NCBI GenBank assembly: GCA_023622765.1
Contig: JAMNYO010000031.1
Coordinates: 1-52,946 of the forward strand
Length of the DNA: 52,946 bases
Direction: 5' to 3'
Source: Bacteroidota bacterium
GTDB taxonomy: Bacteria; Bacteroidota; Bacteroidia; Bacteroidales; Dysgonomonadaceae
Shown here: in pieces, positions 16,396 to 23,459 of the stretch
Layout: each line of letters begins with the position of its first letter
How positions within the stretch are numbered: the first letter of the stretch is position 1
Translations under genes and position numbers: made by a program
Notes under the pieces: generated by a model
Database searches by the model: none
What the model was told of the DNA's origin: nothing
What the model saw: the letters and a program-made list of their open reading frames with translations, nothing else

Positions 16396-16953
16396 ATGAA
16401 AAAAATAATGCTAATCACGTTTACGCTATTTTCTATTAGCGTATTCTCACAAACAGATTATATCGATTCAAAACATGCTACAATTGGAGTTGACCTTGGG
16501 TATTCCCAAAATGGGTACCTACCCATGAGTTTTTACATGGGAATTGAAAGGGCGCAGTATGGATTTTCACTCGGATACCCTATAAATTCGGGCCAAAAAG
16601 GAAAGCACTATTCTACTGTAAACTGGGATGAATTTCCTGATGACATAATAGAAAGCGGTCACTTCTATTATCCATTTACATTTGATGTAGGTTACAATGT
16701 GTTTAAGAACTTAGTTATTGGTGGAAGTTTAGGATATGCCATGAAGGTATTATATAGAAACATGTATGATGATTTACACGTATTAGGTGTAAATGGATCT
16801 TACCACATCACAACCAGTAATGGTGGAGAAATTGAATACAAGGCATATATCAGTTGTTATTTCCCGCCATCTTCTGACTTCGGATCATTTTACGTGAAGG
16901 GTTTCTACTCCAAGATAATGGGAGCCGGAGCTACAGTAGGAATGGCATTTTAA
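16396..16953 (+). CDS. Secreted outer-membrane beta-barrel-like protein (cargo gene)
   Basis: 185 residues. A clear signal peptide (about residues 1-19, ending FSISVFSQ) is followed by short strands rich in Gly, Tyr and Phe (GVDLGYSQNGYLPMSFYMG, then LVIGGSLGYAMK) and a terminal aromatic residue, the look of a small porin-like barrel in the outer membrane. Base composition is clearly AT-richer than the phage structural genes. It follows the hicAB terminator, so it is probably expressed from its own promoter as a lysogenic-conversion gene that alters the cell surface. Barrel fold is inferred. Confidence 0.6.
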   Translation: MKKIMLITFTLFSISVFSQTDYIDSKHATIGVDLGYSQNGYLPMSFYMGIERAQYGFSLGYPINSGQKGKHYSTVNWDEFPDDIIESGHFYYPFTFDVGYNVFKNLVIGGSLGYAMKVLYRNMYDDLHVLGVNGSYHITTSNGGEIEYKAYISCYFPPSSDFGSFYVKGFYSKIMGAGATVGMAF

Positions 16954-16964
16954 TTAGTTTTATT

Positions 16965-17609
16965 ATGAGAAAAGTTTTATTGCTTGTCGTACCGTTTTTA
17001 TTTGTAGTTTGTACTAATCCAAATAAAAACATATGCTGTGACTCATCAGAGACAGCATTTAATGCTTTCAAAGAGGCTGTTTCATCTAAAGATGTGGAAA
17101 CTCTTAAAAAACTAACAGCCATAACGGAACGGGGTTGGATTGATTATGATGAGATTTTAAAAGAGTATAGCAATCCAACCATTGATTTTTTACCTAAAGA
17201 ACCGGATGGAGCATATGGAATTATATACTTTGGTAGCTCTGAAGGGTATTATGCTTCTTTTAAAGATGACGGCGTAGAAAAAGAGAAAAAGGTAATTGAA
17301 TTCCAGAAAAAAGGAAACTGTTTCCAAGTTATTAATTTAGCTGGAGTGAGAGAAACCGAGAGCTTGAAACCAGAGGCAGAATTAGAAAATAAACCGGAAC
17401 CGAAAAGGTACGGGCGAATAACTTCCATTGCTGATGGCTATGATGTTAAAAGGGTAAACTTGTGGAGTTCAACTGGTAGTGATAGAAGGGTTGTTGCCTT
17501 TTGCGTCAATAATGAAAAAGTAGAAGTTAAACACCGTTCAAGCGGCTATGTTTTCGTTGTTAAAAGTGACGGGACGGGTGGTTATTGTCTCGAAGGTTTT
17601 CTAAAATAA
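16965..17609 (+). CDS. Lipoprotein with C-terminal SH3-like domain (cargo gene)
   Basis: 214 residues, 11 bases after the barrel-like gene and AT-rich like it. Signal sequence LLVVPFLFVVC ends in a lipobox-type Cys at residue 16. The last 65 residues match a bacterial SH3 domain (VKRVNLWSSTGSDRRVVAF, ending DGTGGYCLEGFL), which usually binds cell-wall peptides. A surface pair with the upstream barrel protein is likely. Superinfection exclusion or host-surface change is a reasonable inference for such a pair inside a prophage. Confidence 0.65.
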   Translation: MRKVLLLVVPFLFVVCTNPNKNICCDSSETAFNAFKEAVSSKDVETLKKLTAITERGWIDYDEILKEYSNPTIDFLPKEPDGAYGIIYFGSSEGYYASFKDDGVEKEKKVIEFQKKGNCFQVINLAGVRETESLKPEAELENKPEPKRYGRITSIADGYDVKRVNLWSSTGSDRRVVAFCVNNEKVEVKHRSSGYVFVVKSDGTGGYCLEGFLK

Positions 17610-17615
17610 TTTAGT

Positions 17616-17744
17616 TTATTTCTCAATCTTCATTAGAAGGTATTTAGCGTGTTTCCAACGAGCATAAGTAGTCCCTTTTTCGTCTATGATCACGATTTGT
17701 GATCTTAAAGTTTTATTCCATTTGTGTTTACGACGTTGTTTCAA
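17616..17744 (-). CDS. Small basic protein behind xre, 42 aa
   Basis: A TTG start lies 6 bases after the xre stop on the same strand and opens 42 codons. The product is basic and protein-like (KWNKTLRSQIVIIDEKGTTY, then ARWKHAKYLL) with a balanced residue mix. It ends 6 bases from the convergent lipoprotein gene. Tight spacing suggests co-translation with the repressor, perhaps an anti-repressor or modulator. No family recognised; a TTG start makes it less certain. Confidence 0.5.
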   Translation of the reverse strand: MKQRRKHKWNKTLRSQIVIIDEKGTTYARWKHAKYLLMKIEK

Positions 17745-17750
17745 CGCCCC

Positions 17751-18026
17751 TTAAATCTTATCTAAAAACCGCTTCAACTCGTCCGCGGAGTCAAACCGCC
17801 TTAACTCCCCCTCGTTATCAATCAACGCGGTAAAGTTGCTCTCGCTCTGGGGCGCGAATAACTCCGGGACCGTAACATCCAACGCATTGGCTATTTTTTG
17901 TAGAGTTTCCACTGTAGGATTACCATTGATTATACGAGAAACGGAAACCGGGTTAATACCTAATTTGTTCGCCAAATCCTTACGACTAACCCCTTTTTGT
18001 TTCATTATTTTTTGCACATTAAGCAT
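17751..18026 (-). CDS. XRE-family transcriptional repressor
   Basis: 91 residues. Residues 8-60 form a typical Cro/C1 helix-turn-helix (GVSRKDLANKLGINPVSVSR), and NPTVETLQKIANALDVTVPE is the usual fourth-fifth helix of the family. A short acidic tail follows. It is read leftward, facing the operon at 18,206 across 180 bases with three palindromic sites. It is the most likely prophage repressor in the window, or the control of the cargo operon. Confidence 0.85.
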   Translation of the reverse strand: MLNVQKIMKQKGVSRKDLANKLGINPVSVSRIINGNPTVETLQKIANALDVTVPELFAPQSESNFTALIDNEGELRRFDSADELKRFLDKI

Positions 18027-18044
18027 ATCATCAATACAAGGGAA

Positions 18045-18171
18045 TAATTATATAGTTACAAATTTAAAGAATTTACGCCGTCTGTAACCCCATATAGTTA
18101 TTAAATGATGTTAAAATAACGTTAAAGTGAAACTTTGCATTTTTAAATGTAACCTTATAGGGTTATATTTG
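18045..18171. promoter_or_regulatory. Divergent promoter region with three operator-like palindromes
   Basis: Three related imperfect palindromes: TAATTATATAGTTA (18,045-18,058), TAACCCCATATAGTTA (18,085-18,100) and TAACCTTATAGGGTTA (18,150-18,165). All share TAAy outer halves ending in a GTTA-type arm. The first touches CAAATTTA (18,059-18,066), a leftward TAnnTTTG for xre. The third overlaps TATATTTG (18,164-18,171), the rightward -7 element for the operon at 18,206. No TTTG stands at standard spacing, so both promoters may be weak. The layout is that of a repressor-controlled switch. Confidence 0.65.
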
Positions 18172-18205
18172 CACCATAGAAGTAACATTTTAAAAGTTTA
18201 CGATT

Positions 18206-18391
18206 ATGGCAATAAAATTAACTTATGCTGAATTATCGCTTATCAGCGATATCCTGAACACGGTTGATGAGAGGTGTTTCCCGTCTGACAATAGAGACGA
18301 AGATGGTAACTGGTATAGCAACGATGACTTTGTCATGATGCTATCAAACGAGGAACGTGAATTGTTAACTGAAATATGCAAGAAGATATGA
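18206..18391 (+). CDS. Small hypothetical protein, 61 aa
   Basis: First gene of a five-gene operon divergent from xre, 35 bases after its -7 element. Acidic and helical (YAELSLISDILNTVDERCF, then NEERELLTEICKKI). The stop overlaps the next ATG (ATGA). No known family. In phage switches this position often holds a Cro-like or antirepressor protein, but no HTH is visible. Confidence 0.6.
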   Translation: MAIKLTYAELSLISDILNTVDERCFPSDNRDEDGNWYSNDDFVMMLSNEERELLTEICKKI

Positions 18392-18549
18392 ATGCAACAG
18401 TTTCAAACATTAAAAAATTGCCGAAAGAAGCGAAAATAATCGGTGCCAAAGGGCATCGAAAAAACGGCAAGGGAGTGAGTATTGTAAGGTACAGGGTGAA
18501 TAACCAAGAATTCACGGCGTGGATTCCAATGGGAGGAGGTGCGGCATGA
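18388..18549 (+). CDS. Small basic hypothetical protein, 53 aa
   Basis: Starts with ATGA overlap on the 61-aa gene (an upstream in-frame ATG at 18,376 is also possible) and ends with ATGA overlap on the P-loop gene. Basic N-terminal half (KKLPKEAKIIGAKGHRKN) and a compact end (YRVNNQEFTAWIPMGGG). The exact overlaps on both sides support a real gene. Function unknown. Confidence 0.6.
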   Translation: MNATVSNIKKLPKEAKIIGAKGHRKNGKGVSIVRYRVNNQEFTAWIPMGGGAA

Positions 18550-19073
18550 AAATAGTTATTTATTCAGGCCCAATGGGCAGCGGTAAAAGCTACCTGTCTC
18601 GGAAGTTGCAAGAAACAATTTCTAGCAACCCGGCAGATCACGCAGAGTTTCGTTTAAACCCGGTATGCCCCGATAGACAGCGAATGAAACAGCTTGTCGA
18701 GAAGCAACCCAAAACTATCTTGATGGATTACGGATCGGCAAAGCACGCGAAAAATATAGCTGAATGGTTATGCGATCTCGGTTACAAGGGCACGTTTATT
18801 GCTACCACGGCACAGGGCGAACGCGTGATCGAGGCTGAGTTTAAAGGCTTTGGCTCATCCGTTACCGTTCATTACTTGGATAAACCTTACCCTCCCGAGG
18901 CATGGTCGCTTCAAAAAGTAAAAGCCGAGGCCTATCGTTTGGCGAAAGAGTACAACGGCATCGTTTTGGAGTGTAGAAAAAAATGCTCCGTTGGCGTCAC
19001 GGCCTATAAGGTTGTATTTCAAAACAGCCAAATGGAGGTGAAGTTTAAAAATAGAGATGGAGGTATGTTATGA
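18546..19073 (+). CDS. P-loop NTPase, 175 aa
   Basis: Walker A GPMGSGKS at residues 8-15 immediately after the first strand, and a likely Walker B at KTILMDYG (near residue 58). The size suits a minimal KAP/AAA-like or thymidylate-kinase-like nucleotide-binding protein. It has no recognisable helicase or kinase motifs, and the C-terminal 60 residues are Lys-rich (ECRKKCSVGV). Start chosen at the ATGA overlap with the 53-aa gene. Third gene of the switch-controlled operon, so nucleotide hydrolysis is probably central to what the operon does. Confidence 0.7.
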   Translation: MKIVIYSGPMGSGKSYLSRKLQETISSNPADHAEFRLNPVCPDRQRMKQLVEKQPKTILMDYGSAKHAKNIAEWLCDLGYKGTFIATTAQGERVIEAEFKGFGSSVTVHYLDKPYPPEAWSLQKVKAEAYRLAKEYNGIVLECRKKCSVGVTAYKVVFQNSQMEVKFKNRDGGML

Positions 19074-19336
19074 AAAACAAATCAAATGCCATAACGCTTA
19101 ATGGCGTGTATTTTAGCGAGAGCATGATGGAACGGTTGCAACGCTGGTACAATCATGAAATGGAGGAAGACTACACGCCTCACGCCATTATCTGCAACCT
19201 CGAAGAGGTGCAGCGTTTCATCGTCTCGCAATCGGAGTCCAACCCGGGTAAAGACGAGGATTCCATGAAAATGTTGCGGAAGCTACTGTTCGCTATTGAC
19301 GAGATAAAACCGTTCACGGAAGGAGGCAGAGCATGA
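19070..19336 (+). CDS. Small hypothetical protein, 88 aa
   Basis: ATGA-linked to the P-loop gene and to the next gene. Mostly helical and acidic (MMERLQRWYNHEMEEDYTPH, then EDSMKMLRKLLFAIDEI). No known domain. The tight coupling suggests a fixed ratio with the P-loop protein. Confidence 0.6.
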   Translation: MKNKSNAITLNGVYFSESMMERLQRWYNHEMEEDYTPHAIICNLEEVQRFIVSQSESNPGKDEDSMKMLRKLLFAIDEIKPFTEGGRA

Positions 19337-19593
19337 GCGAAAAGAGTACCGATATAGATCTTTCTCCATACATGGATGCGTTATCCCGCAGGTTCAGGCC
19401 TGCTAACGGCCCGGCAGAAGCCACGCACCGGTTATCAACCCGGGAGGTGAAGTACGCGATAGAAGAGTTAAACCCGGGCTTGACCGTACCGGAATCGCTC
19501 GTTTTCGATGCCATGGCGATGGCCGGGTACGAGTTCGAGGCAGCGCGTGGGTTTCAATCGCTTAAATTCAAGTGGCTTTTGGTTGAAAGGTAA
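19333..19593 (+). CDS. Small hypothetical protein with winged-helix-like middle, 86 aa
   Basis: Last gene of the ATGA-linked operon. The segment RLSTREVKYAIEELNPGLTV, then VPESLVFDAMAMAGYEFE, has the helix spacing of a short DNA-binding or replication-adaptor domain, and the end FKWLLVER resembles a beta wing. Related small proteins are common in Bacteroidetes prophages, but I cannot name a family. Confidence 0.6.
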   Translation: MSEKSTDIDLSPYMDALSRRFRPANGPAEATHRLSTREVKYAIEELNPGLTVPESLVFDAMAMAGYEFEAARGFQSLKFKWLLVER

Positions 19594-19613
19594 AACGAAA
19601 AAATGTAACTTTG
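19582..19613 (+). promoter_or_regulatory. Promoter for the tail module
   Basis: TAACTTTG (19,606-19,613) matches the Bacteroidetes -7 element TAnnTTTG; GTTG at 19,582-19,585 with a 20-base spacer is a three-of-four -33 element. It lies 16 bases ahead of the gene at 19,630, so the tail module may restart here after the regulatory island. Confidence 0.55.
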
Positions 19614-19629
19614 TGAGAAAAGGTAGATC

Positions 19630-20028
19630 ATGATTACAGACAGCATGATACGCGGCGAGTTCGTCCACCAGGTGGTCTCGAGGGGTATAAAGAGGATTTA
19701 CGCCACGCAGACCGACGTGGTTGGCACGTACCTCACGGGTGGGACAGGGCAGTTGAAGGCATTCCTGTCAAAGGCCCCGTTCGATTTGCGCCTTGGTGGC
19801 TGGGGGGTTGATAAAGTGTATTACATCCGGCTGCTCAGGTACCTGCGGTTCCTGGACATCAAGCACAGGAAAGACAAGATGAAGCTTCGCCGGAACTTGC
19901 ACCTTTATAACAAGGTAGTTTGGGGCGTGATTCGCGGTGAAATAGAGCCGGGACTCTTGTACGGGTTCACGGAAGAGGTACGCGGATCTATTCGTTCCGA
20001 GTTGGAAGAAACATTGAAAGAACAGTAA
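19630..20028 (+). CDS. Hypothetical phage protein upstream of tape measure, 132 aa
   Basis: Basic, mostly helical protein (YIRLLRYLRFLDIKHRKDKM, then KLRRNLHLYNKVVWGVIRGEIE) with a GTG-rich, high-GC composition like the structural genes and unlike the island before it. It stands where tail-assembly proteins are usual, but the pattern is also compatible with a DNA-binding protein. No family recognised. Confidence 0.55.
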   Translation: MITDSMIRGEFVHQVVSRGIKRIYATQTDVVGTYLTGGTGQLKAFLSKAPFDLRLGGWGVDKVYYIRLLRYLRFLDIKHRKDKMKLRRNLHLYNKVVWGVIRGEIEPGLLYGFTEEVRGSIRSELEETLKEQ

Positions 20029-20041
20029 ACTTCACAAGATC

Positions 20042-20188
20042 ATGTTTTACGTGATATACGCCATTATTTGCTTCCTTTGCGCGCTTATTTTCTGCAAAAA
20101 GAAGGAGTTCTGGTACCTGCTTTTCGTCACGGTGATAAGTTTCTTTATCACCCCGGTACTGGGAATACTGTTACTCGGGAGGAACTGA
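20042..20188 (+). CDS. Small two-helix membrane protein, 48 aa
   Basis: ATG 13 bases after the previous stop. Two hydrophobic helices (VIYAIICFLCALIF and LLFVTVISFFITPVLGIL) are separated by a Lys-rich turn (CKKKEFWY). It is too short for most gene finders and lies just before a terminator. It could be a phage membrane effector such as a pinholin-like or superinfection-exclusion protein, but it is far from the lysis genes. Confidence 0.55.
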   Translation: MFYVIYAIICFLCALIFCKKKEFWYLLFVTVISFFITPVLGILLLGRN

Positions 20189-20263
20189 TCGCCCCTTTCC
20201 CCGTTAACCGGGGGCAACTGCTTGAAGGGAATCGATCCCCTACTTCCTCCCCTTACTTTGAGG

Positions 20264-20292
20264 CCTGCTCACGCGAGCGGGTCTCTTTTTTT
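20264..20292 (+). terminator. Intrinsic terminator before tape measure
   Basis: CCTGCTC (20,264-20,270) pairs with GAGCGGG (20,275-20,281) with one G-T pair and an ACGC loop; TTTTTTT follows at 20,286-20,292. Transcription of the tape-measure gene may need its own promoter or antitermination. Confidence 0.8.
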
Positions 20293-20351
20293 GTCCTTTA
20301 CTATACCCTCACGGCCAATTACATTCGCGTATAACAATAACACGCGTGCAT

Positions 20352-23300
20352 ATGGCCAAGAGATTAAAAGAGGATGAGATTAAAACGGTTTACCGGCTGG
20401 AAGCGACAGAGGCTCAACAGGAGTTGCATCGCCTGAATAAAGCCAACCGGGAACTTACCCGCGTCATGGATGCCCGGCGCAAGGAGATGGTGAAGCTGGA
20501 GGCTCAGGGGAAAAAAAACACGACTGAGTATAAAAACCTCGAGAAGGCTATTCGCGAAGATTCGAAGACGCTTCGCGAGAACACCAACTTGATTAGGCAA
20601 CACGAGCAGGCGATGGGCGTGAACTCGCTCACCATGAACCAGCTTAGACAACGGGCGAAAGCGTTGCGGGGTGAGCTTAACAACATTTCAAAAGAGTTGC
20701 AGCCGGACCGGTGGAACGAGGTAAACAAAAAATTATCTGAAACTACCACACGAATGAACGACCTGCGGACCAACGCCTCGCAACTGAACAAGAACCTGGG
20801 GTCGATGGTATTTTCAAAAAACACGTTCGCGTCATTCTGGGGAAACCTCTACGCGCAACTGGCGATGAAGATCTCCGGGGCAATCCGGAAAACGCGCGAG
20901 TTCATCGCCGAGTCCACGCTCCTGGCATCGCAGGCACAGGGGATAGACCACGCTTTCAAGCGTATAGCAAATAAAGATTACCTTGAATCGTTGCGGAAGC
21001 AAACCAAAGGCTTGGTGTCTGATTTCACGCTCATGCAGTCGGCAGTGAGGGCCGAGAATTTTGGCATACCGTTAACACAGTTGGGGAAGATGCTGGAGTT
21101 CGCCCAAAACCGGGCGCGTGACACCGGTGAAAACGTGGACTACCTCGTTGAGTCTATCGTGAACGGTATCGGTCGCAAGTCTCCACTTATTCTCGACAAC
21201 CTGGGGATATCCACAGTTAGGTTGCAGGAGGAGGTGAAAAAAGCAGGGGACTTCGCTACAGCCGTCGGAAACATCATCGACGAGGAGATGGCAAAAGCAG
21301 GACCCGCAATAGATACTGCCGCCGATGCCGCGCAACGTAAAAAAGTGGCGTGGGAAAATCTACAGCTTGCCACGGGAAAATTTTTCGTTAATTTCAAAAA
21401 AGGATGGGATGATTTTCAAGCTTCATTTGCCGGTGGACTTGCGAATATGCTCTCCGGGAAAGAAAATCTCGTGCAAGCCTATGATAAACAAATAGAAAAA
21501 GTAGCTGAACTTGACTCAACTCTTCCAGATTTAATTGATAAGTATGAAAAATTAAAAGGTAAGACAAAGGAAGGTACGGAAGAGCATACTGAATTAATTA
21601 AAGTTATGAATAAGCTTGCTGCTGCCGTACCCGGTGTAGCTACTGAATTCGACAGGTATGGAAATGCGTTAGCCATAAACACGAAAAAGGTATGGGCGTT
21701 CATAGAAGCCGAGAAAACAAAGTTAAAGTACATGCATCGCGATGCTATTCAGGAAGTAGAGAAGGAAATTGAAAAAACAGAGGAGGAAATAACAAGTCTT
21801 CAAGAAAAAATAAATAAAGGCTCATATTCCGAGTTGGTTGGAGCTTTCGGACAAGTTCAAACAATCGAGGTTAAATATACCGATGTTGAAATGTCAGATA
21901 TGAAAAAACTATTGGCAGAAAAAGAAGGAACCCTTACGGATCATAATGAGAAACTTAAATTTTTAAACGGAACTTCACTTGAAGAGCAAATTGCCATTCA
22001 AAGAGAAGGCATAGAAAAGCGCAAGGAGTTCAACCAGATGAATCTACAACAGCTACAAGAGTGGATTGAAGATGAAAAAAACGCGCACAACGAGTACCTC
22101 GCGATTGCCAAGGATATTTATGACGCGCGTAAGGAAGTGGAGGATTCGCTTGCTGACGATACGACACAAAACAATAAAACGAGGGTCGATGAAGACAAAG
22201 AGGCATACGCGGCGGCTTACGCTGAACTCGAGTCCTACCTGGCAAGGGAGAAAGCGCTTATACAGCAAAAGTACATCGAGGGGAAGATAAACAAGGAGCA
22301 ATACAACCGAGAAATCATGTACCTCGAGCAGGAAGGATTAAGGAAAACGCTCGAGCTGGCTGGTATCAGCTTCGAAAAGCAAATGGAAATAGAATTCAAG
22401 CTGCTTGAAAAAAAGAAGGAGATCCTTGAAAAAATACGGGAAGAGGAAAAGAAGTTCCGGGAGGATATGCTCAAATTGCAAAAGAGGGCAGGAGATAAGC
22501 AGATAAGCGGGAACTTTAGCGTGTTACAAGCAATAGCAAAACAAAATGAAGAAGAATATAAAAAGGAAAAACTGAAACAGATAGAACGTTTTAAAAAGAA
22601 CTACGAATTATCAAAGGATTTCGGGGAGGAAATGGGGGCTTTCCTGGGAGGATTTATCACTGATAATTCGGACATGATGAAGGATGCCAGGAAAAACATC
22701 ATAATGATGTCACTCGACCTGTTGGAAACTCAGGTGCAAATGGCGGTGGCGCAAGCTGCCGGATGGTCGTTTGCGCAACCAGACAGCGTATTAACCTTGG
22801 GGGCCGCGGGAGCCGTCAGAGCGATCTTGATGGCCGGGTTAATAAAGGCAGCATTCTCGGCCGTGAAGTCGGTTATAAGGAGTAAGTATGGTGTTGATTC
22901 CAAACAAGCGAGTGACACCACAACAACGAGTACCGGGCAGTACGTTGTAACCGGTAGAGAGTCCGGAGGCTTCCTTGACGTTACCCGCGAACAAGATAAG
23001 CGGAAATATATCGCTCGGTTTGAACCAGCACGCCGGGGATTCATCGATCGACCAACTGTGATTGTTGGCGAGGGACCGACAGGCAAATCGAGGGAATGGG
23101 TGGCAAGCAACGATGCGCTCCAGAATCCCACCATCATACCTTTTATCAAAATGCTTGACGATGCACAGCAGGCGGGGAACATACGAACGATAGATCTCAA
23201 TCACCTGATGCGTGCCAGGATGGCGGGATTCGAGCCCGGTGGATTCATAGATCGCGGCGCGGCAAAGGCTCCGGATCTGCCGGTAACTGCACCGTTCCCT

Positions 23301-23459
23301 ACTACTCGAAGTAGTGAGGAAAACGAGTTGTTGAAGGACTTGCGAGATCTGCTCTCGTCTCTGAAAAATGACGGTATACCTGCATCCGTGGTGTTAACAG
23401 AGTTGCAAAGGAAACAGGATCTATTGTCTAAATCGCGCAAAATAGGAACCAGATCATGA
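20352..23459 (+). CDS. Tail tape measure protein
   Basis: 1,035 residues from ATG 20,352 (a GTG six bases earlier is less likely). Mostly helical: N-terminal coiled coil (RELTRVMDARRKEMVKLEAQ), further coiled coils about 430-760, a hydrophobic segment near 790-840, and a Gly/Pro-containing C-terminus. Length sets the tail length and the C-terminal part may help DNA entry. The DNA from about 21,470 to 22,030 is visibly AT-richer, with A/T-ending codons, as if recombined in. Overlaps the next gene by four bases. Confidence 0.9.
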   Translation: MAKRLKEDEIKTVYRLEATEAQQELHRLNKANRELTRVMDARRKEMVKLEAQGKKNTTEYKNLEKAIREDSKTLRENTNLIRQHEQAMGVNSLTMNQLRQRAKALRGELNNISKELQPDRWNEVNKKLSETTTRMNDLRTNASQLNKNLGSMVFSKNTFASFWGNLYAQLAMKISGAIRKTREFIAESTLLASQAQGIDHAFKRIANKDYLESLRKQTKGLVSDFTLMQSAVRAENFGIPLTQLGKMLEFAQNRARDTGENVDYLVESIVNGIGRKSPLILDNLGISTVRLQEEVKKAGDFATAVGNIIDEEMAKAGPAIDTAADAAQRKKVAWENLQLATGKFFVNFKKGWDDFQASFAGGLANMLSGKENLVQAYDKQIEKVAELDSTLPDLIDKYEKLKGKTKEGTEEHTELIKVMNKLAAAVPGVATEFDRYGNALAINTKKVWAFIEAEKTKLKYMHRDAIQEVEKEIEKTEEEITSLQEKINKGSYSELVGAFGQVQTIEVKYTDVEMSDMKKLLAEKEGTLTDHNEKLKFLNGTSLEEQIAIQREGIEKRKEFNQMNLQQLQEWIEDEKNAHNEYLAIAKDIYDARKEVEDSLADDTTQNNKTRVDEDKEAYAAAYAELESYLAREKALIQQKYIEGKINKEQYNREIMYLEQEGLRKTLELAGISFEKQMEIEFKLLEKKKEILEKIREEEKKFREDMLKLQKRAGDKQISGNFSVLQAIAKQNEEEYKKEKLKQIERFKKNYELSKDFGEEMGAFLGGFITDNSDMMKDARKNIIMMSLDLLETQVQMAVAQAAGWSFAQPDSVLTLGAAGAVRAILMAGLIKAAFSAVKSVIRSKYGVDSKQASDTTTTSTGQYVVTGRESGGFLDVTREQDKRKYIARFEPARRGFIDRPTVIVGEGPTGKSREWVASNDALQNPTIIPFIKMLDDAQQAGNIRTIDLNHLMRARMAGFEPGGFIDRGAAKAPDLPVTAPFPTTRSSEENELLKDLRDLLSSLKNDGIPASVVLTELQRKQDLLSKSRKIGTRS

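Noticed and set aside
20068-20334. 88-codon frame before the tape measure
   Set aside because: It covers a terminator and overlaps the two-helix protein at 20,042-20,188 in another frame, which has a clear membrane pattern.
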